Assembly (NCBI RefSeq): GCF_902703175.1
Contig: NZ_CACRYJ010000025.1
Span: forward strand, 1 to 64,000
Source of the DNA: Occultella aeris
Lineage (GTDB): Bacteria > Actinomycetota > Actinomycetes > Actinomycetales > Beutenbergiaceae
Direction of reading: 5' to 3'
Length of the DNA stretch: 64,000 nt
The notes below the pieces were generated by a model that worked only from the letters and a program-made list of their open reading frames with translations, did no database searches and was not told the origin of the DNA. Of this stretch, positions 24,984-33,390 are shown in pieces (within the stretch, counting starts at the first letter, position 1; each line of letters starts with the position of its first letter). Position numbers and translations under genes: made by a program.

Positions 24984-25066
24984 GCCGCCAGCGTAGGCCG
25001 GGCACCCGCCGTCGGCTCTCTCGGAGCAGGCGTGACGGAACGCGGACGCTACCGCGCAAGCGCGCC

Positions 25067-25131
25067 GACGTAGTACCCGGCGCACTGGCCTCGCCCCTGT
25101 CGTCCTACGAGGTCAGCATGTCAGGTACTAC
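25067..25131. repeat. intergenic repeat with GTAGTACC/GGTACTAC arms
   Basis: In the 169-bp gap 24984-25152, GTAGTACC (25070-25077) and GGTACTAC (25124-25131) are perfect inverted repeats 46 nt apart, flanked by GACG and GTCA as in the element at 12736-12825. The loop sequence differs, but the end motif GTCAGGTACT is shared. No coding frame is evident in the gap. Confidence 0.4.
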
Positions 25132-25137
25132 CTCACC

Positions 25138-25154
25138 GAGCCGGCTGCCGGCTC
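25138..25154 (-). terminator. hairpin at the aminotransferase stop
   Basis: GAGCCGG (25138-25144) and CCGGCTC (25148-25154) form a 7-bp stem with a 3-nt loop that overlaps the minus-strand stop codon of the aminotransferase. A weak terminator is likely. Confidence 0.5.
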
Positions 25155-26343
25155 AGCCCGTCGTCAGCCGGGTCAGGCCGCGCTTGATGCCGCGGACCGC
25201 CTGCCCGATCCGCTGCTCGTTCTCGATGAGCGCGAACCGCACGAACCCCTCCCCGCCGGGCCCGAAGCCGACCCCGGGCGAGACGGCCACGTCACAGGCG
25301 TTGACCAGGTGCGTGGCGAACTCGATCGAGTCCATCTCCCGGTACGGCTCGGGGATCCGGGCCCACGCGAACATGGTGCCCTTGGGCTTGAGGATGTCCC
25401 AGCCGATGCGGGCGAGCCCGTCGTAGAGGGTGTCCCGGCGGGACTCGTAGATGGCGCTGAGCTCGGCCGGGTACTCGGTGGCCTCGTTCAGGGTGACGGT
25501 GGCGGCGATCTGGATCGGCTGGAAGGTGCCGTAGTCCAGGTAGCTCTTCAGTTGGGACAGGGCCTTGATGACGTCCCGGCGGCCGACCATGAATGCGACC
25601 CGCCAGCCGGCCATCGAGTACGACTTCGTCATCGAGTACAGCTCGACGGCCACCTCTCCTGCACCCTCGCACTGCATGATCGACGGCGGCGTCCAGCCGT
25701 CGAAGCACATGTCCGCGTAGGCGAGGTCGTGCACCAGGGCGACGTCACGGTCCCGGGCCCAGTCGACGAGGCGCTGCAGGTCCGCCAGCTCCACGGTGGA
25801 GGTGGTCGGGTTGTGCGGGAAGGACAGCACCACCACCCGCGGCTTGGGCCAGCCCAGCTCCCAGGCCTCCATGACCCGGTCGATGTACCCGGCGCCGTCC
25901 GTGCCGTCGCCGATCGGGACCTGCCGGGTGTCGGCTCCGGCGAAGTAGGGCCCCCAGATGTGGATCGGGTAGCTCGGCGTCGGCACGATCGCTGCGTCGC
26001 CGGGGGCCAGCAGCACCCACATCAGGTGGCTGAAGCCCTCCTTTGCGCCGATCGTGGAGAGCACCTCGGCGTCCGGGTCGAGGGTGACGCCGAACCGCCG
26101 CTGGTACAGATTCGCCACGGCCAGGCGCAGGTTCGGGATGCCACGCGAGGAGGAGTACCGGTGGTTGCGGGCGTTCTGGGCGGCCTCGGCCAGCTTGTCG
26201 ACGGCGATCTGCGGGGAGGGCAGGTCCGGGTTGCCGAAGCCGAGGTCGATGACGTCCCGCCCGGCGCGTCGGGCCTCCAGCTTGAGTCCGTCGATGATCG
26301 TGAACACGTACGGGGGCAGACCCTCGATGCGGCGGAAGTCCAT
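25153..26343 (-). CDS. AlaC-like pyridoxal-phosphate aminotransferase
   Basis: Fold-type I class I/II aminotransferase of 396 residues, close in pattern to glutamate-pyruvate (AlaC-like) enzymes: FGNPDLPSP near residue 40, PHNPTT, DLAYAD, the PLP lysine in SMTKSYSMAGWR (K240), and the substrate-carboxylate arginine near FVRFALI. It would interconvert pyruvate/alanine or related 2-oxo acids with glutamate. The ATG follows a TAACGT hexamer by 6 nt. It is divergent from the nicotinamidase gene with 60 bp between them. Exact substrate cannot be fixed from sequence alone. Confidence 0.92.
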   Translation of the reverse strand: MDFRRIEGLPPYVFTIIDGLKLEARRAGRDVIDLGFGNPDLPSPQIAVDKLAEAAQNARNHRYSSSRGIPNLRLAVANLYQRRFGVTLDPDAEVLSTIGAKEGFSHLMWVLLAPGDAAIVPTPSYPIHIWGPYFAGADTRQVPIGDGTDGAGYIDRVMEAWELGWPKPRVVVLSFPHNPTTSTVELADLQRLVDWARDRDVALVHDLAYADMCFDGWTPPSIMQCEGAGEVAVELYSMTKSYSMAGWRVAFMVGRRDVIKALSQLKSYLDYGTFQPIQIAATVTLNEATEYPAELSAIYESRRDTLYDGLARIGWDILKPKGTMFAWARIPEPYREMDSIEFATHLVNACDVAVSPGVGFGPGGEGFVRFALIENEQRIGQAVRGIKRGLTRLTTG

Positions 26344-26403
26344 GCCGAAACGTTACCGCCGTGTGCTGTCGAGGCGCTGCGCGGCAGTGGCACAGTGGGA
26401 GTC

Positions 26404-26985
26404 ATGAGCACCGGCAGAGCACTCCTGGTCGTGGACGTCCAACCCACCTTCTGCGAGGGCGGCGCCCTCGCCGTCGACGGCGGCAATGCGGTTGCCGAGC
26501 GCGTCGCCGAGTTCGTTCGTGGTCACCGCGCCGACTACGACCTCGTGGTCACCACGCAGGACTGGCACATCGACCCGGGTGGGCACTTCTCGGACACCCC
26601 GGACTTCATCGACTCCTGGCCCCCGCACGGCGTCGCCGGCACCCCGGAGGCGGAGCTGCACCCGGCACTGGCGGACCTCAACGCGGACGTGGCGGTGAAG
26701 AAGGGCGCCTACGAGGCTGCGTACTCCGGCTTCGAGGGCACGGACGCCGAAGGTCGCTCGCTCGCCGAGATCCTCACCGCCGCGGCCATCGCGGACGTGG
26801 ACGTGGTCGGCATCGCGGAGTCCCACTGCGTCAAGGAGACCGCTCTCGACGCGCTCGATGGACACCTGCGGACCCGCATCTTCACAGATCTGACCGTGCC
26901 GGTGAGCCCGCAACAGGGAGAGGCCGCTCGCGCCGAACTGGCAGCGGCCGGGGTCGTGCTGTTGCGCTCGGAGGAACTCGGCTAG
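26404..26985 (+). CDS. pncA: nicotinamidase, isochorismatase fold
   Basis: Protein of 193 residues that hydrolyses nicotinamide to nicotinate for NAD salvage. The catalytic triad is visible: D11 in VVDVQ, K100 in VKKGAYE, C142 in SHCVKE. The metal ligands D53, H55 and H61 (DWHIDPGGHF) match PncA, distinguishing it from plain isochorismatases. ATG 26404 has GGGAG upstream. Its stop overlaps the stop of the convergent GNAT gene by 4 bp (CTAG), leaving no room for a separate terminator. Confidence 0.93.
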   Translation: MSTGRALLVVDVQPTFCEGGALAVDGGNAVAERVAEFVRGHRADYDLVVTTQDWHIDPGGHFSDTPDFIDSWPPHGVAGTPEAELHPALADLNADVAVKKGAYEAAYSGFEGTDAEGRSLAEILTAAAIADVDVVGIAESHCVKETALDALDGHLRTRIFTDLTVPVSPQQGEAARAELAAAGVVLLRSEELG

Positions 26986-27440
26986 AGGCTTCCGGTGGTG
27001 CGCACCCCGAGGACCTGTCCGAAGACCCGTTCCCCGGTCGGCACGAAGCCGCACCGGAGGTAGAACTCCTCGGGCCCGCCCTCGCCCTCCACCCACAGGA
27101 CGGTCATCCGGTCCCGGCCCCGCCGCCGAGCCTCGCGGGCGACCTCCTCGACGGCGAAGCGGCCGACACCTCGCCGCTGCGCGCCCGCCGCGACGTTCAG
27201 TCGCCAGATCCCGCACCGAAAGGCCTCGAGCTCGTTCTCCGGGTCGAAGTTCGCCATGACGAACCCGCCGACCTCGTCACCGTCGAGGATGGCCCGCGGC
27301 CAGGCCGTCGGCGTCACGTACGCCTCGGCGATCGAGTGCACCACCGGGGCGACGAACTGGTCCTGACCGGGGCGGAGCGGGAACTCGGTGAGTTCGCGCA
27401 GGTTCTTCTCGGTGACGTCGTGAAGCTCGAGTCGGCTCAT
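26982..27440 (-). CDS. GNAT family N-acetyltransferase
   Basis: Protein of 152 residues with the acetyl-CoA pyrophosphate loop of GNAT enzymes (AAGAQRRGVGRFAVEEV, fitting Q/RxxGxG/A), preceded by strand VAAG and followed by the VLWVEG and FYLRCGFVPTGE segments of motif B. Substrate unknown. ATG 27440 lies 7 nt from TAACGT (27448-27453), so the mRNA may be leaderless; an upstream in-frame ATG is less likely. It overlaps pncA by 4 bp at the 3' end. Confidence 0.88.
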   Translation of the reverse strand: MSRLELHDVTEKNLRELTEFPLRPGQDQFVAPVVHSIAEAYVTPTAWPRAILDGDEVGGFVMANFDPENELEAFRCGIWRLNVAAGAQRRGVGRFAVEEVAREARRRGRDRMTVLWVEGEGGPEEFYLRCGFVPTGERVFGQVLGVRTTGSL

Positions 27441-27509
27441 CCACTGAACGTTAACGGCGAGCACCGACGCCGGGCCGGACCCTCCGTGTCGGATGGTCGT
27501 CCCAGCCGT

Positions 27510-27971
27510 CTATGCCTCGTCCGGCAGGTTCGGCTCGGCGTCGAGCTCGGGCACCCGTCCGATCCCCCGGGCGTCCTCACCCTGCTCGGCGATGAACGCG
27601 GTGAAGATCTCGGTCCGCAGCGTGGCCACCCGTGCCGCCAGCGCCTTGCGCTCGTCCTTCGTGGTGCCGGGCGCCGTGAGCAGCTGGGCCGCGTGCTCGC
27701 AGTGGGACAGGCGCTTCGACCACGCCTCCGCGCGGCGGGACTCGTCGGCGTCGTCGGCGGACTCGGCAAGGTAGGCGACCTGGTCGCGTAGTACCTCGAT
27801 GGTGGCCAGCACGTCCTGGACGGCCGTGCCCTTGCGCCGGGTCAGCCGGTTGGCCTGATCCTGGATGCCCTGCCAGATCTCCGGGTTCTGCTTGATCAGG
27901 TCGATCGCCTTCGGCAGGAACGGGCCGATCCACTTGATCGTCTCGACGATCGACTTGCGGTCCACGGCCAC
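27510..27971 (-). CDS. conserved-type helical hypothetical protein
   Basis: Soluble protein of 153 residues, predicted almost wholly helical, with a basic segment RLTRRKG near 43 and long amphipathic stretches in the middle, ending in an acidic tail. I do not recognise a family and see no enzyme motif, signal or membrane span. The best start is GTG 27971, preceded by a GGGGG run; a second GTG lies 6 nt on. It follows rsmI by 58 nt on the same strand and could share its transcript. Confidence 0.75.
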   Translation of the reverse strand: MAVDRKSIVETIKWIGPFLPKAIDLIKQNPEIWQGIQDQANRLTRRKGTAVQDVLATIEVLRDQVAYLAESADDADESRRAEAWSKRLSHCEHAAQLLTAPGTTKDERKALAARVATLRTEIFTAFIAEQGEDARGIGRVPELDAEPNLPDEA

Positions 27972-28029
27972 GGGGGCCCCCTTTCTCCGGGGTGCCCGCG
28001 CACCCGACTGGCCCAAGGCTACGTCGCGC

Positions 28030-28899
28030 CTACCGGGCCCGCAGGGCAGCCTCGTACAGTTCCCGCCGGCTCACCCCGTGCTCGGCGGCGACGGCGGTGG
28101 CCGCCTCCTTGAGGCGTTCTCCCGCCTCGATCCGCTTCAGCACCTCGGCCACGTGATCGGCGGGCTCGGAGACCGACGGCGTGGCACCGGCGACCACGAC
28201 CGTGATCTCGCCACGCACGCCCTCGGTGGCCCACTCGGCCAGCTCGGTCAGCGGGCCGCGGCGCACCTGCTCGTAGGTCTTCGTCAGTTCCCGGCAGACG
28301 GCGGCGGCCCGGTCGCCGCCGAACGCGACTGCCATCGCGGCGAGCGTGTCCGCGATCCGGTGCGGCGACTCGAAGAACACCATCGTGCGCGGCTCCGCGG
28401 CGAGCGCAGCCAAAGCCCTGGCCCGCTCCCCCGGCTTGCGGGCCACGAACCCCTCGAACGTGAACCGGTCGCTTGCCAGCCCGGACAGGGCGATCGCGGT
28501 CAGGACGGCGCTCGGGCCGGGCACCGCCGTGACCCGGACGTCGGCGTCCGCGGCCGCCCGGACCACGCGGAAGCCCGGGTCGGAGACGCCCGGCATGCCG
28601 GCATCGGAGACCACCAGGACGGTGGCGCCCTCCTGTGCGGCGGCGACGAGCACCTGCGCACGCTCGGACTCGTTGTGCTCGTGGTAGCTGATCACCTTGG
28701 ACGTGAGCGTGACCCCGAGCCGGCCCGCGAGCGCCCGCAGCCGCCGGGTGTCCTCCGCGGCGATCAGGTCCGCCCGGCCGAGCAGTTCCACCAGACGAGG
28801 CGGGGCGTCGCCGGTGTCCCCGATCGGGGTAGCGGCGAGCACGATCACCCCGGTTCCACCGTCGGGTTCCGGACCCTCGGACTCGCGATCGATTGCCAC
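28030..28899 (-). CDS. rsmI: 16S rRNA (cytidine1402-2'-O)-methyltransferase
   Basis: Tetrapyrrole-methylase-fold SAM enzyme of 289 residues that 2'-O-methylates C1402 in the 30S decoding centre. Motifs: LAATPIGDTGD at the N-terminus, AAEDTRR (48-54), SDAGMPGVSDPG, VPGPSAVLTA, and FFESPHR. The GTG at 28899 is 7 nt from a CAGACT -10 element (28912-28907), indicating leaderless translation. Divergence from the protein mannosyltransferase gene is the mycobacterial arrangement, but here the two starts are only 33 bp apart. Confidence 0.95.
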   Translation of the reverse strand: MAIDRESEGPEPDGGTGVIVLAATPIGDTGDAPPRLVELLGRADLIAAEDTRRLRALAGRLGVTLTSKVISYHEHNESERAQVLVAAAQEGATVLVVSDAGMPGVSDPGFRVVRAAADADVRVTAVPGPSAVLTAIALSGLASDRFTFEGFVARKPGERARALAALAAEPRTMVFFESPHRIADTLAAMAVAFGGDRAAAVCRELTKTYEQVRRGPLTELAEWATEGVRGEITVVVAGATPSVSEPADHVAEVLKRIEAGERLKEAATAVAAEHGVSRRELYEAALRAR

Positions 28900-28906
28900 G
28901 CATGCC

Positions 28907-28925
28907 AGTCTGCCCCACTTACACT
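28907..28925. promoter_or_regulatory. interlocked divergent leaderless promoters of rsmI and PMT
   Basis: Rightward -10 TACACT (28920-28925) lies 7 nt before GTG 28933 of the mannosyltransferase. Leftward -10 CAGACT (28912-28907) lies 7 nt before GTG 28899 of rsmI. The two -10 elements are 7 bp apart and face away from each other, so each -35 zone falls over the other gene's start codon. Simultaneous polymerase binding at both is sterically unlikely. Confidence 0.6.
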
Positions 28926-28932
28926 CGTGCGG

Positions 28933-30747
28933 GTGAGCCGGTCAGCAGAGGGGGCGCCCGACGTCGAGCAGGACGCCGGCGCGACCCGGCACACCGAGGT
29001 GAGCGACCCCGCCACGAACGAGCGGACCGACGCGGACGGGGCCACCGGCCCGGGCCACGATGACGCAGCGGAACCTCACCCACACCACGCGGCCCCCGCC
29101 GTCGGGTGGTCCACCCGCATGCGCCAAGCGCTGCGCGCGCCGAAGCTGCAGTACGCGGGCCGTACCCAGGAGCAGATCGAACGGAGCCTGCTCGGCCGGC
29201 TGCACGTGACCTCGATCCCCGGCTCACGGCTGTGGGCGTGGCTCGGCCCGGCCCTGGTCACGGCGTTCGCCGCGGTGCTGCGGCTGGCGTACCTGGACCG
29301 GCCGGCCCGGCTCGTGTTCGACGAGACCTACTACGTCAAGCAGGCCTACTCACTGCTCGTGCTCGGCTACGAGGGCGACTGGAACGAGGAGCCCGACGAG
29401 AACTTCGCGGCCGGCGACTACTCCGACCTACAGACCACCGCCGACTACGTGGTGCACCCGTCGGTCGGCAAGTGGATGATCGCCGCCGGGATCCGGCTGC
29501 TCGGCGTGGACAGCCCGTGGGGCTGGCGGATCAGCGCGGCGGTCGTCGGCATCATCAGCGTGTTCATGCTCGCCCGGATCGGGCGGCGGCTGTTCTCGTC
29601 GACCCTGCTCGGCTGCACCGCGGCCCTGTTCCTGGCGATCGACGGCATCCACATCGTGATGTCCCGCATCTCGATCCTCGACATCTTCCTGTCCTTCTGG
29701 GTACTCGCCGGGTTCGGGGCGCTGCTGCTGGACCGGGAGCGATATCGACGCCAACTCGCCAAGGCGGCGGCGGTCGAGATCTCCACACATGGCTCACTGC
29801 GCGATCCATGGGGCCCGAAGCTAGGCGTGCGCTGGTGGCTGCTCGTGGCCGGCGTGTGCCTCGGCCTGGCGAGCGGGGTGAAGTGGTCGGGCATCTATGC
29901 GGTCGCCGTGTTCGGACTGTACGCGGTCGCGTGGACGATCAGCGCCCGCCGGTCGGTCGGGGTGCGCCTGTGGGTGGGTGCCGGCGCCCTGCGCGACGGC
30001 GCGCCCGCCTTCCTCGCGCTGGTGCCGACGGCGGCGCTCACCTATGTGCTCACGTGGCTGCCGTGGTGGCTGAACCCGAACTCCTACAACCGCCAGTGGG
30101 CCACCGAGGTGAACGCGCTCGCCGACGTGCCCGAGCGGGCGTGGATGCCGGACTGGCTGAACTCCTGGTGGGAGTACCACCTGAAGATGTGGGAGTTCCA
30201 CAACAACCTCACGTCCGAGCACACCTACATGTCCCAGCCGTGGGGCTGGCTGATCCAGTGGCGACCGACGTCGTTCGCGTGGCGCGACGTCAAGGCGGAC
30301 GCCGGCGCGATGGACCTGTGCGGCGCCGAGCGGTGCGCCGGAGCCATCCTGGCCGTGGGCAACCCGATCATCTGGTGGGGCGCCACCCTGGCCCTGGTCC
30401 TGGTGATCTGGGCGGCGCTGCGGCGCCGTGACTGGCGGGCCTGGGCGATCCTCGCTGGCTACCTCGCGATGTACGTGCCGTGGTTCGCGTACTCCGAGCG
30501 CACCATCTTCACGTTCTACACGGTCGCGCTCGTGCCGTTCGTGGTGCTCGCGCTGACCTATGTGATCGCCGAGCTGATCGGCCCTGCGGACGTGCCGCTG
30601 CGGGAGCGAAGGCCCGGGATCTGGACGGCGGCGGTGATCGTGGTCCTCGCGCTGGTGGTGTCCGCGTTCTACTGGCCGATCTGGAGCAACCAGTGGGTGC
30701 CGTACACGTTCTGGCGGCTGCACATGCTGCTGCCCACCTGGGTCTGA
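28933..30747 (+). CDS. dolichyl-phosphate-mannose-protein mannosyltransferase (GT39)
   Basis: Polytopic enzyme of 604 residues that transfers mannose from polyprenyl-phosphate-mannose to secreted proteins during Sec export. A polar, His/Asp-rich cytoplasmic head of about 100 residues precedes the first span; the first extracytoplasmic loop has the essential acidic pair D130-E131 (VFDETYYVKQ). About ten further hydrophobic spans follow, with the C-terminal PMT segment (PWFAYSERTIFTFYTV). GTG 28933 fits the TACACT element 7 nt upstream; the frame is open far upstream but that part is antisense to rsmI. It is the actinobacterial Pmt (Rv1002c type). The secreted subtilase and lytic enzymes nearby are possible substrates. 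Confidence 0.94.
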   Translation: MSRSAEGAPDVEQDAGATRHTEVSDPATNERTDADGATGPGHDDAAEPHPHHAAPAVGWSTRMRQALRAPKLQYAGRTQEQIERSLLGRLHVTSIPGSRLWAWLGPALVTAFAAVLRLAYLDRPARLVFDETYYVKQAYSLLVLGYEGDWNEEPDENFAAGDYSDLQTTADYVVHPSVGKWMIAAGIRLLGVDSPWGWRISAAVVGIISVFMLARIGRRLFSSTLLGCTAALFLAIDGIHIVMSRISILDIFLSFWVLAGFGALLLDRERYRRQLAKAAAVEISTHGSLRDPWGPKLGVRWWLLVAGVCLGLASGVKWSGIYAVAVFGLYAVAWTISARRSVGVRLWVGAGALRDGAPAFLALVPTAALTYVLTWLPWWLNPNSYNRQWATEVNALADVPERAWMPDWLNSWWEYHLKMWEFHNNLTSEHTYMSQPWGWLIQWRPTSFAWRDVKADAGAMDLCGAERCAGAILAVGNPIIWWGATLALVLVIWAALRRRDWRAWAILAGYLAMYVPWFAYSERTIFTFYTVALVPFVVLALTYVIAELIGPADVPLRERRPGIWTAAVIVVLALVVSAFYWPIWSNQWVPYTFWRLHMLLPTWV

Positions 30748-30757
30748 GCGGCGCCGG

Positions 30758-31543
30758 TCAGTAGTACTCGGCCGGCAGCGCCCCGGTCAGCCACGGGAGC
30801 TCGTTGTCCCGGATGAAGGTCGAGAGCGTCTCCTCCCGGGGCAGGACCCGTGGCAGCCACCCCTCGAGCAGCCCGATCAGAGCCGCCGCGTCGGCGGGGT
30901 CCGCCCGCGCGATGACCTGCTGCCAGAGCGTCATGAACCCGGCGGGCAGGTCCGGCAGGGTCCTGAGGGTGTCGGTCACGTACTTGGGTCCACGGAGCAG
31001 GGTGCGGTTCGCGGCGAGCACGCACCGGGCCGCGGCCAGCGCCAGGTGCAGGGCGGCGTGCCGGCGCAGGAACTCGTCACCGGACGCGTGGGCCTGCCCG
31101 AGGAAGTAGCGACCGTGCAGCCGGGCCTGAGCGAGGTGGGCGTCCACCCGCCGGTCCCACTCCTGTTCGGGCAGGACGGCCAGTGCCGTGATCGAGTCCT
31201 CGAGGCCGGGCAGAGCGCTGAACACCACCCGGGCACCGGCGAACGAGGCGCGGGTGGGATCGTCCGCGCGGTCCGCCGCCGCATCCAGGTAGCGCGGGCT
31301 GGCGAGCTTCACGTCCACGTAGCCGCCCGGGTAGTCCTCGTCGTGCCGCTCGCTCCAGGCGAGCCGGTTCTCCCGCGCTGCCGCGTCCCAGGCGGCGTCG
31401 TCGACCACGAGATAGACGTCGAGGTCGCTGTCGGGCCGCTCGGTACCGCGGGCGACGGAGCCGACGAGGACGACGGCGAGGGTCGCCTCCTGCGCGCCGG
31501 CGTCGCTCACGTACCGCGCAAGTGCCGCCTCGTGGTGCTCCAC
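30758..31543 (-). CDS. nucleotidyltransferase-fold protein
   Basis: Protein of 261 residues with a polymerase-beta-type nucleotidyltransferase core: GS motif at 28-29 (VLVGSVARG) and D40-x-D42 (DSDLDVYLV) as metal ligands, followed by a helical C-terminal domain with a conserved-looking RCVLAANRTLL segment. The layout resembles aminoglycoside or kanamycin nucleotidyltransferase-like proteins, but there is no specific resistance signature. It begins 7 nt after the permease stop on the same strand, so it may be an operon tail, and it is convergent with PMT, 10 nt apart. Confidence 0.82.
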   Translation of the reverse strand: MEHHEAALARYVSDAGAQEATLAVVLVGSVARGTERPDSDLDVYLVVDDAAWDAAARENRLAWSERHDEDYPGGYVDVKLASPRYLDAAADRADDPTRASFAGARVVFSALPGLEDSITALAVLPEQEWDRRVDAHLAQARLHGRYFLGQAHASGDEFLRRHAALHLALAAARCVLAANRTLLRGPKYVTDTLRTLPDLPAGFMTLWQQVIARADPADAAALIGLLEGWLPRVLPREETLSTFIRDNELPWLTGALPAEYY

Positions 31544-31550
31544 CGGCCGC

Positions 31551-32384
31551 TCAGCCCTTGACCGCGCCGGACGTCATCCCGGCCACGATCTGCCGGTTGA
31601 AGAAGATGTACATCACCAGCGGCGGGATCGTGATCAGGAAGATGCTCATGAACAGCAGGTTCCATTGATTCAGGGTCTGGCTCTGGAAGTTGTAGAGCGT
31701 GAGCTGGACCGTGGCGTTGTCGCTGCCGGGCAGGAAGTACAACGGCCCGGTGAAGTCGTTGAACACGTTCACCGCCTGGACCACGACGACCGTGACCATC
31801 ACCGGCCGCAGTAGCGGCAGCACCACCTGGAAGAAGAGCCGCACCGGCCCGGCGCCGTCGATGATCGCGGCCTCGTCCAGCTCCTTCGGGATCGTCGAGA
31901 CGAACGCGCGGAACAGCAGGATGCAGAACGAGAGGCCGAACGTGGCCTCGATGAAGATCATCCCGGGCATCGTCTTGAACAGCCCGATGGTCTGCAGCAC
32001 CCAGATGGTCGGCACCACCGCGGGCGGCACGATCAGGCCGGCCAGGACGAGGAAGTTCACCAGCGGGTTCCACCGCGAGGCGCGCCGTTGCAGCACGTAG
32101 CCCACCATCGCCGCCATGACGACCATCAACGTCACGGAGACGACGGTCAGGACGGTGCTGTTCACGAACGCCCGGACCAGCATGTAGTCACGGGTCTGCA
32201 TGACCTCGACGAGGTTCTGCCAGAGGAACCACTCGGTGGGCAGGGAGACGTCGAGCGCGGACGCCTCCTGCGCGGACTTCGCGGCCGTCAGGAAGATGAA
32301 CGCGAACGGCACCAGGAACACCACGACCGAGATCAGGACCGCGACACCCCCGGTCAGGTTCCGACGGAGCGCCTTCGTCTTCAT
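31551..32384 (-). CDS. sugar ABC transporter permease (MalG type)
   Basis: Inner-membrane permease of 277 residues with six predicted spans and the CUT1 EAA loop (ELDEAAIIDGAGPVRLFFQV) that docks the ATPase. ATG 32384 has GGGAGG 7-8 nt upstream and overlaps the stop of the upstream permease by ATGA, so they are translationally coupled. It is the third gene of a binding protein-permease-permease operon; the ATPase must be supplied from elsewhere, as is usual for actinobacterial CUT1 systems that share one MsiK-type ATPase. Confidence 0.95.
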   Translation of the reverse strand: MKTKALRRNLTGGVAVLISVVVFLVPFAFIFLTAAKSAQEASALDVSLPTEWFLWQNLVEVMQTRDYMLVRAFVNSTVLTVVSVTLMVVMAAMVGYVLQRRASRWNPLVNFLVLAGLIVPPAVVPTIWVLQTIGLFKTMPGMIFIEATFGLSFCILLFRAFVSTIPKELDEAAIIDGAGPVRLFFQVVLPLLRPVMVTVVVVQAVNVFNDFTGPLYFLPGSDNATVQLTLYNFQSQTLNQWNLLFMSIFLITIPPLVMYIFFNRQIVAGMTSGAVKG

Positions 32385-33301
32385 CGCTCCACCTCCCGCC
32401 TGCTGAACCAGAGCGAGATCGGCACCACGATCGCCGTCACGACGAGGAACAGCACCACGTTGCCTGCCGTCGACAGTCCGTAGAACCCGGCCTGGTACTG
32501 CTTGTAGATCACGGACCCGATCACGTCGCTGGTGAAGCCCGGACCGCCGCGCGTCATCGCCCAGATCAGGTCGAATGCCCGCAGCCCGCCGATCAGGGAG
32601 AGCAGCACGACGGTGGTGGTCGCCGGGCGGACCAGCGGCACGGTGATCCGCCAGAACCGGTGCCAGGCGTTCGCACCGTCCACCCGCGCCGCCTCGTAGT
32701 ACTCCTGCGGGATCGCGGCGATCCCGGCGATGTAGATCAGAGTCGCGATGCCCAGGCCCTTCCAGATGTCCACCAGGGCCACCGAGAACAGGGCCAGGGA
32801 CGGGTCGGTGAGCCACGCCGGTCCGGTGATGCCCAGTAGGGCGAGCCCGGAGTTGATCAGTCCTCCGAAGGGGTCCATGAGCACCTTGAACGTGATGCCG
32901 ACGCCGATCGCCGACACCAGCACCGGGAAGAATACGACCGAGCGCAGGTATCCGCGGGCCGCGAGCTGCGAGGTCAGGAAGACGCCGAGCAGCAGGCCGA
33001 GCACCACCTTCGCACCCGAGGTCAGGAACCCGAACACGAACGTGTTCGTGAAGCCGCGCAGCAGCATCGGTTCGCTGAAGAACTGCACGAAGTTGTCGAG
33101 CCCGATGAACTCCGTGTCGAACAAGGTCCACCGCGTGAGGCTGAAGTAGAACGAAGCGAACGTCGGCACGGCGAAAAGCACGAAATAGAACACTCCCGCC
33201 GGGATGTAGAACCAGGTGGGGTAGGAACTCTTGATCGGGCGGCGTCTGCGTGGCTTCAGCGTGTCTTCGGTGCTGGACCGATTCGCGACGAGGGTCGTCA
33301 T
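32381..33301 (-). CDS. sugar ABC transporter permease (MalF type)
   Basis: Membrane permease of 306 residues with a basic N-terminal tail, six spans and the EAA loop (EYYEAARVDGANAWHRFWRI). Start ATG 33301 is preceded by GGAG at 5 nt spacing; an open frame continues upstream without a ribosome binding site. It forms the heterodimeric channel with the next gene. A strong hairpin separates it from the binding-protein gene, which would allow more binding protein than permease to be made. Confidence 0.95.
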   Translation of the reverse strand: MTTLVANRSSTEDTLKPRRRRPIKSSYPTWFYIPAGVFYFVLFAVPTFASFYFSLTRWTLFDTEFIGLDNFVQFFSEPMLLRGFTNTFVFGFLTSGAKVVLGLLLGVFLTSQLAARGYLRSVVFFPVLVSAIGVGITFKVLMDPFGGLINSGLALLGITGPAWLTDPSLALFSVALVDIWKGLGIATLIYIAGIAAIPQEYYEAARVDGANAWHRFWRITVPLVRPATTTVVLLSLIGGLRAFDLIWAMTRGGPGFTSDVIGSVIYKQYQAGFYGLSTAGNVVLFLVVTAIVVPISLWFSRREVER

Positions 33302-33322
33302 GCGATCTCCATTGATCTCCGG

Positions 33323-33355
33323 CCGCCGCCTCACTTGCCTGGCGTGAGGCGGCGG
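33323..33355 (-). terminator. intra-operon hairpin after the binding-protein gene
   Basis: CCGCCGCCTCAC (33323-33334) and GTGAGGCGGCGG (33344-33355) form a perfect 12-bp stem with a 9-nt loop between the binding protein stop and the first permease start. It probably gives partial termination or protects the 3' end of the binding-protein mRNA. Confidence 0.7.
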
Positions 33356-33390
33356 CACGCGACGGTTCGGATGTCAGGACGCCGGCGCCG

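Noticed and set aside
25067-25131. Phage attachment site
   Set aside because: No tRNA, integrase or phage gene is near, and the arms resemble the element at 12736.
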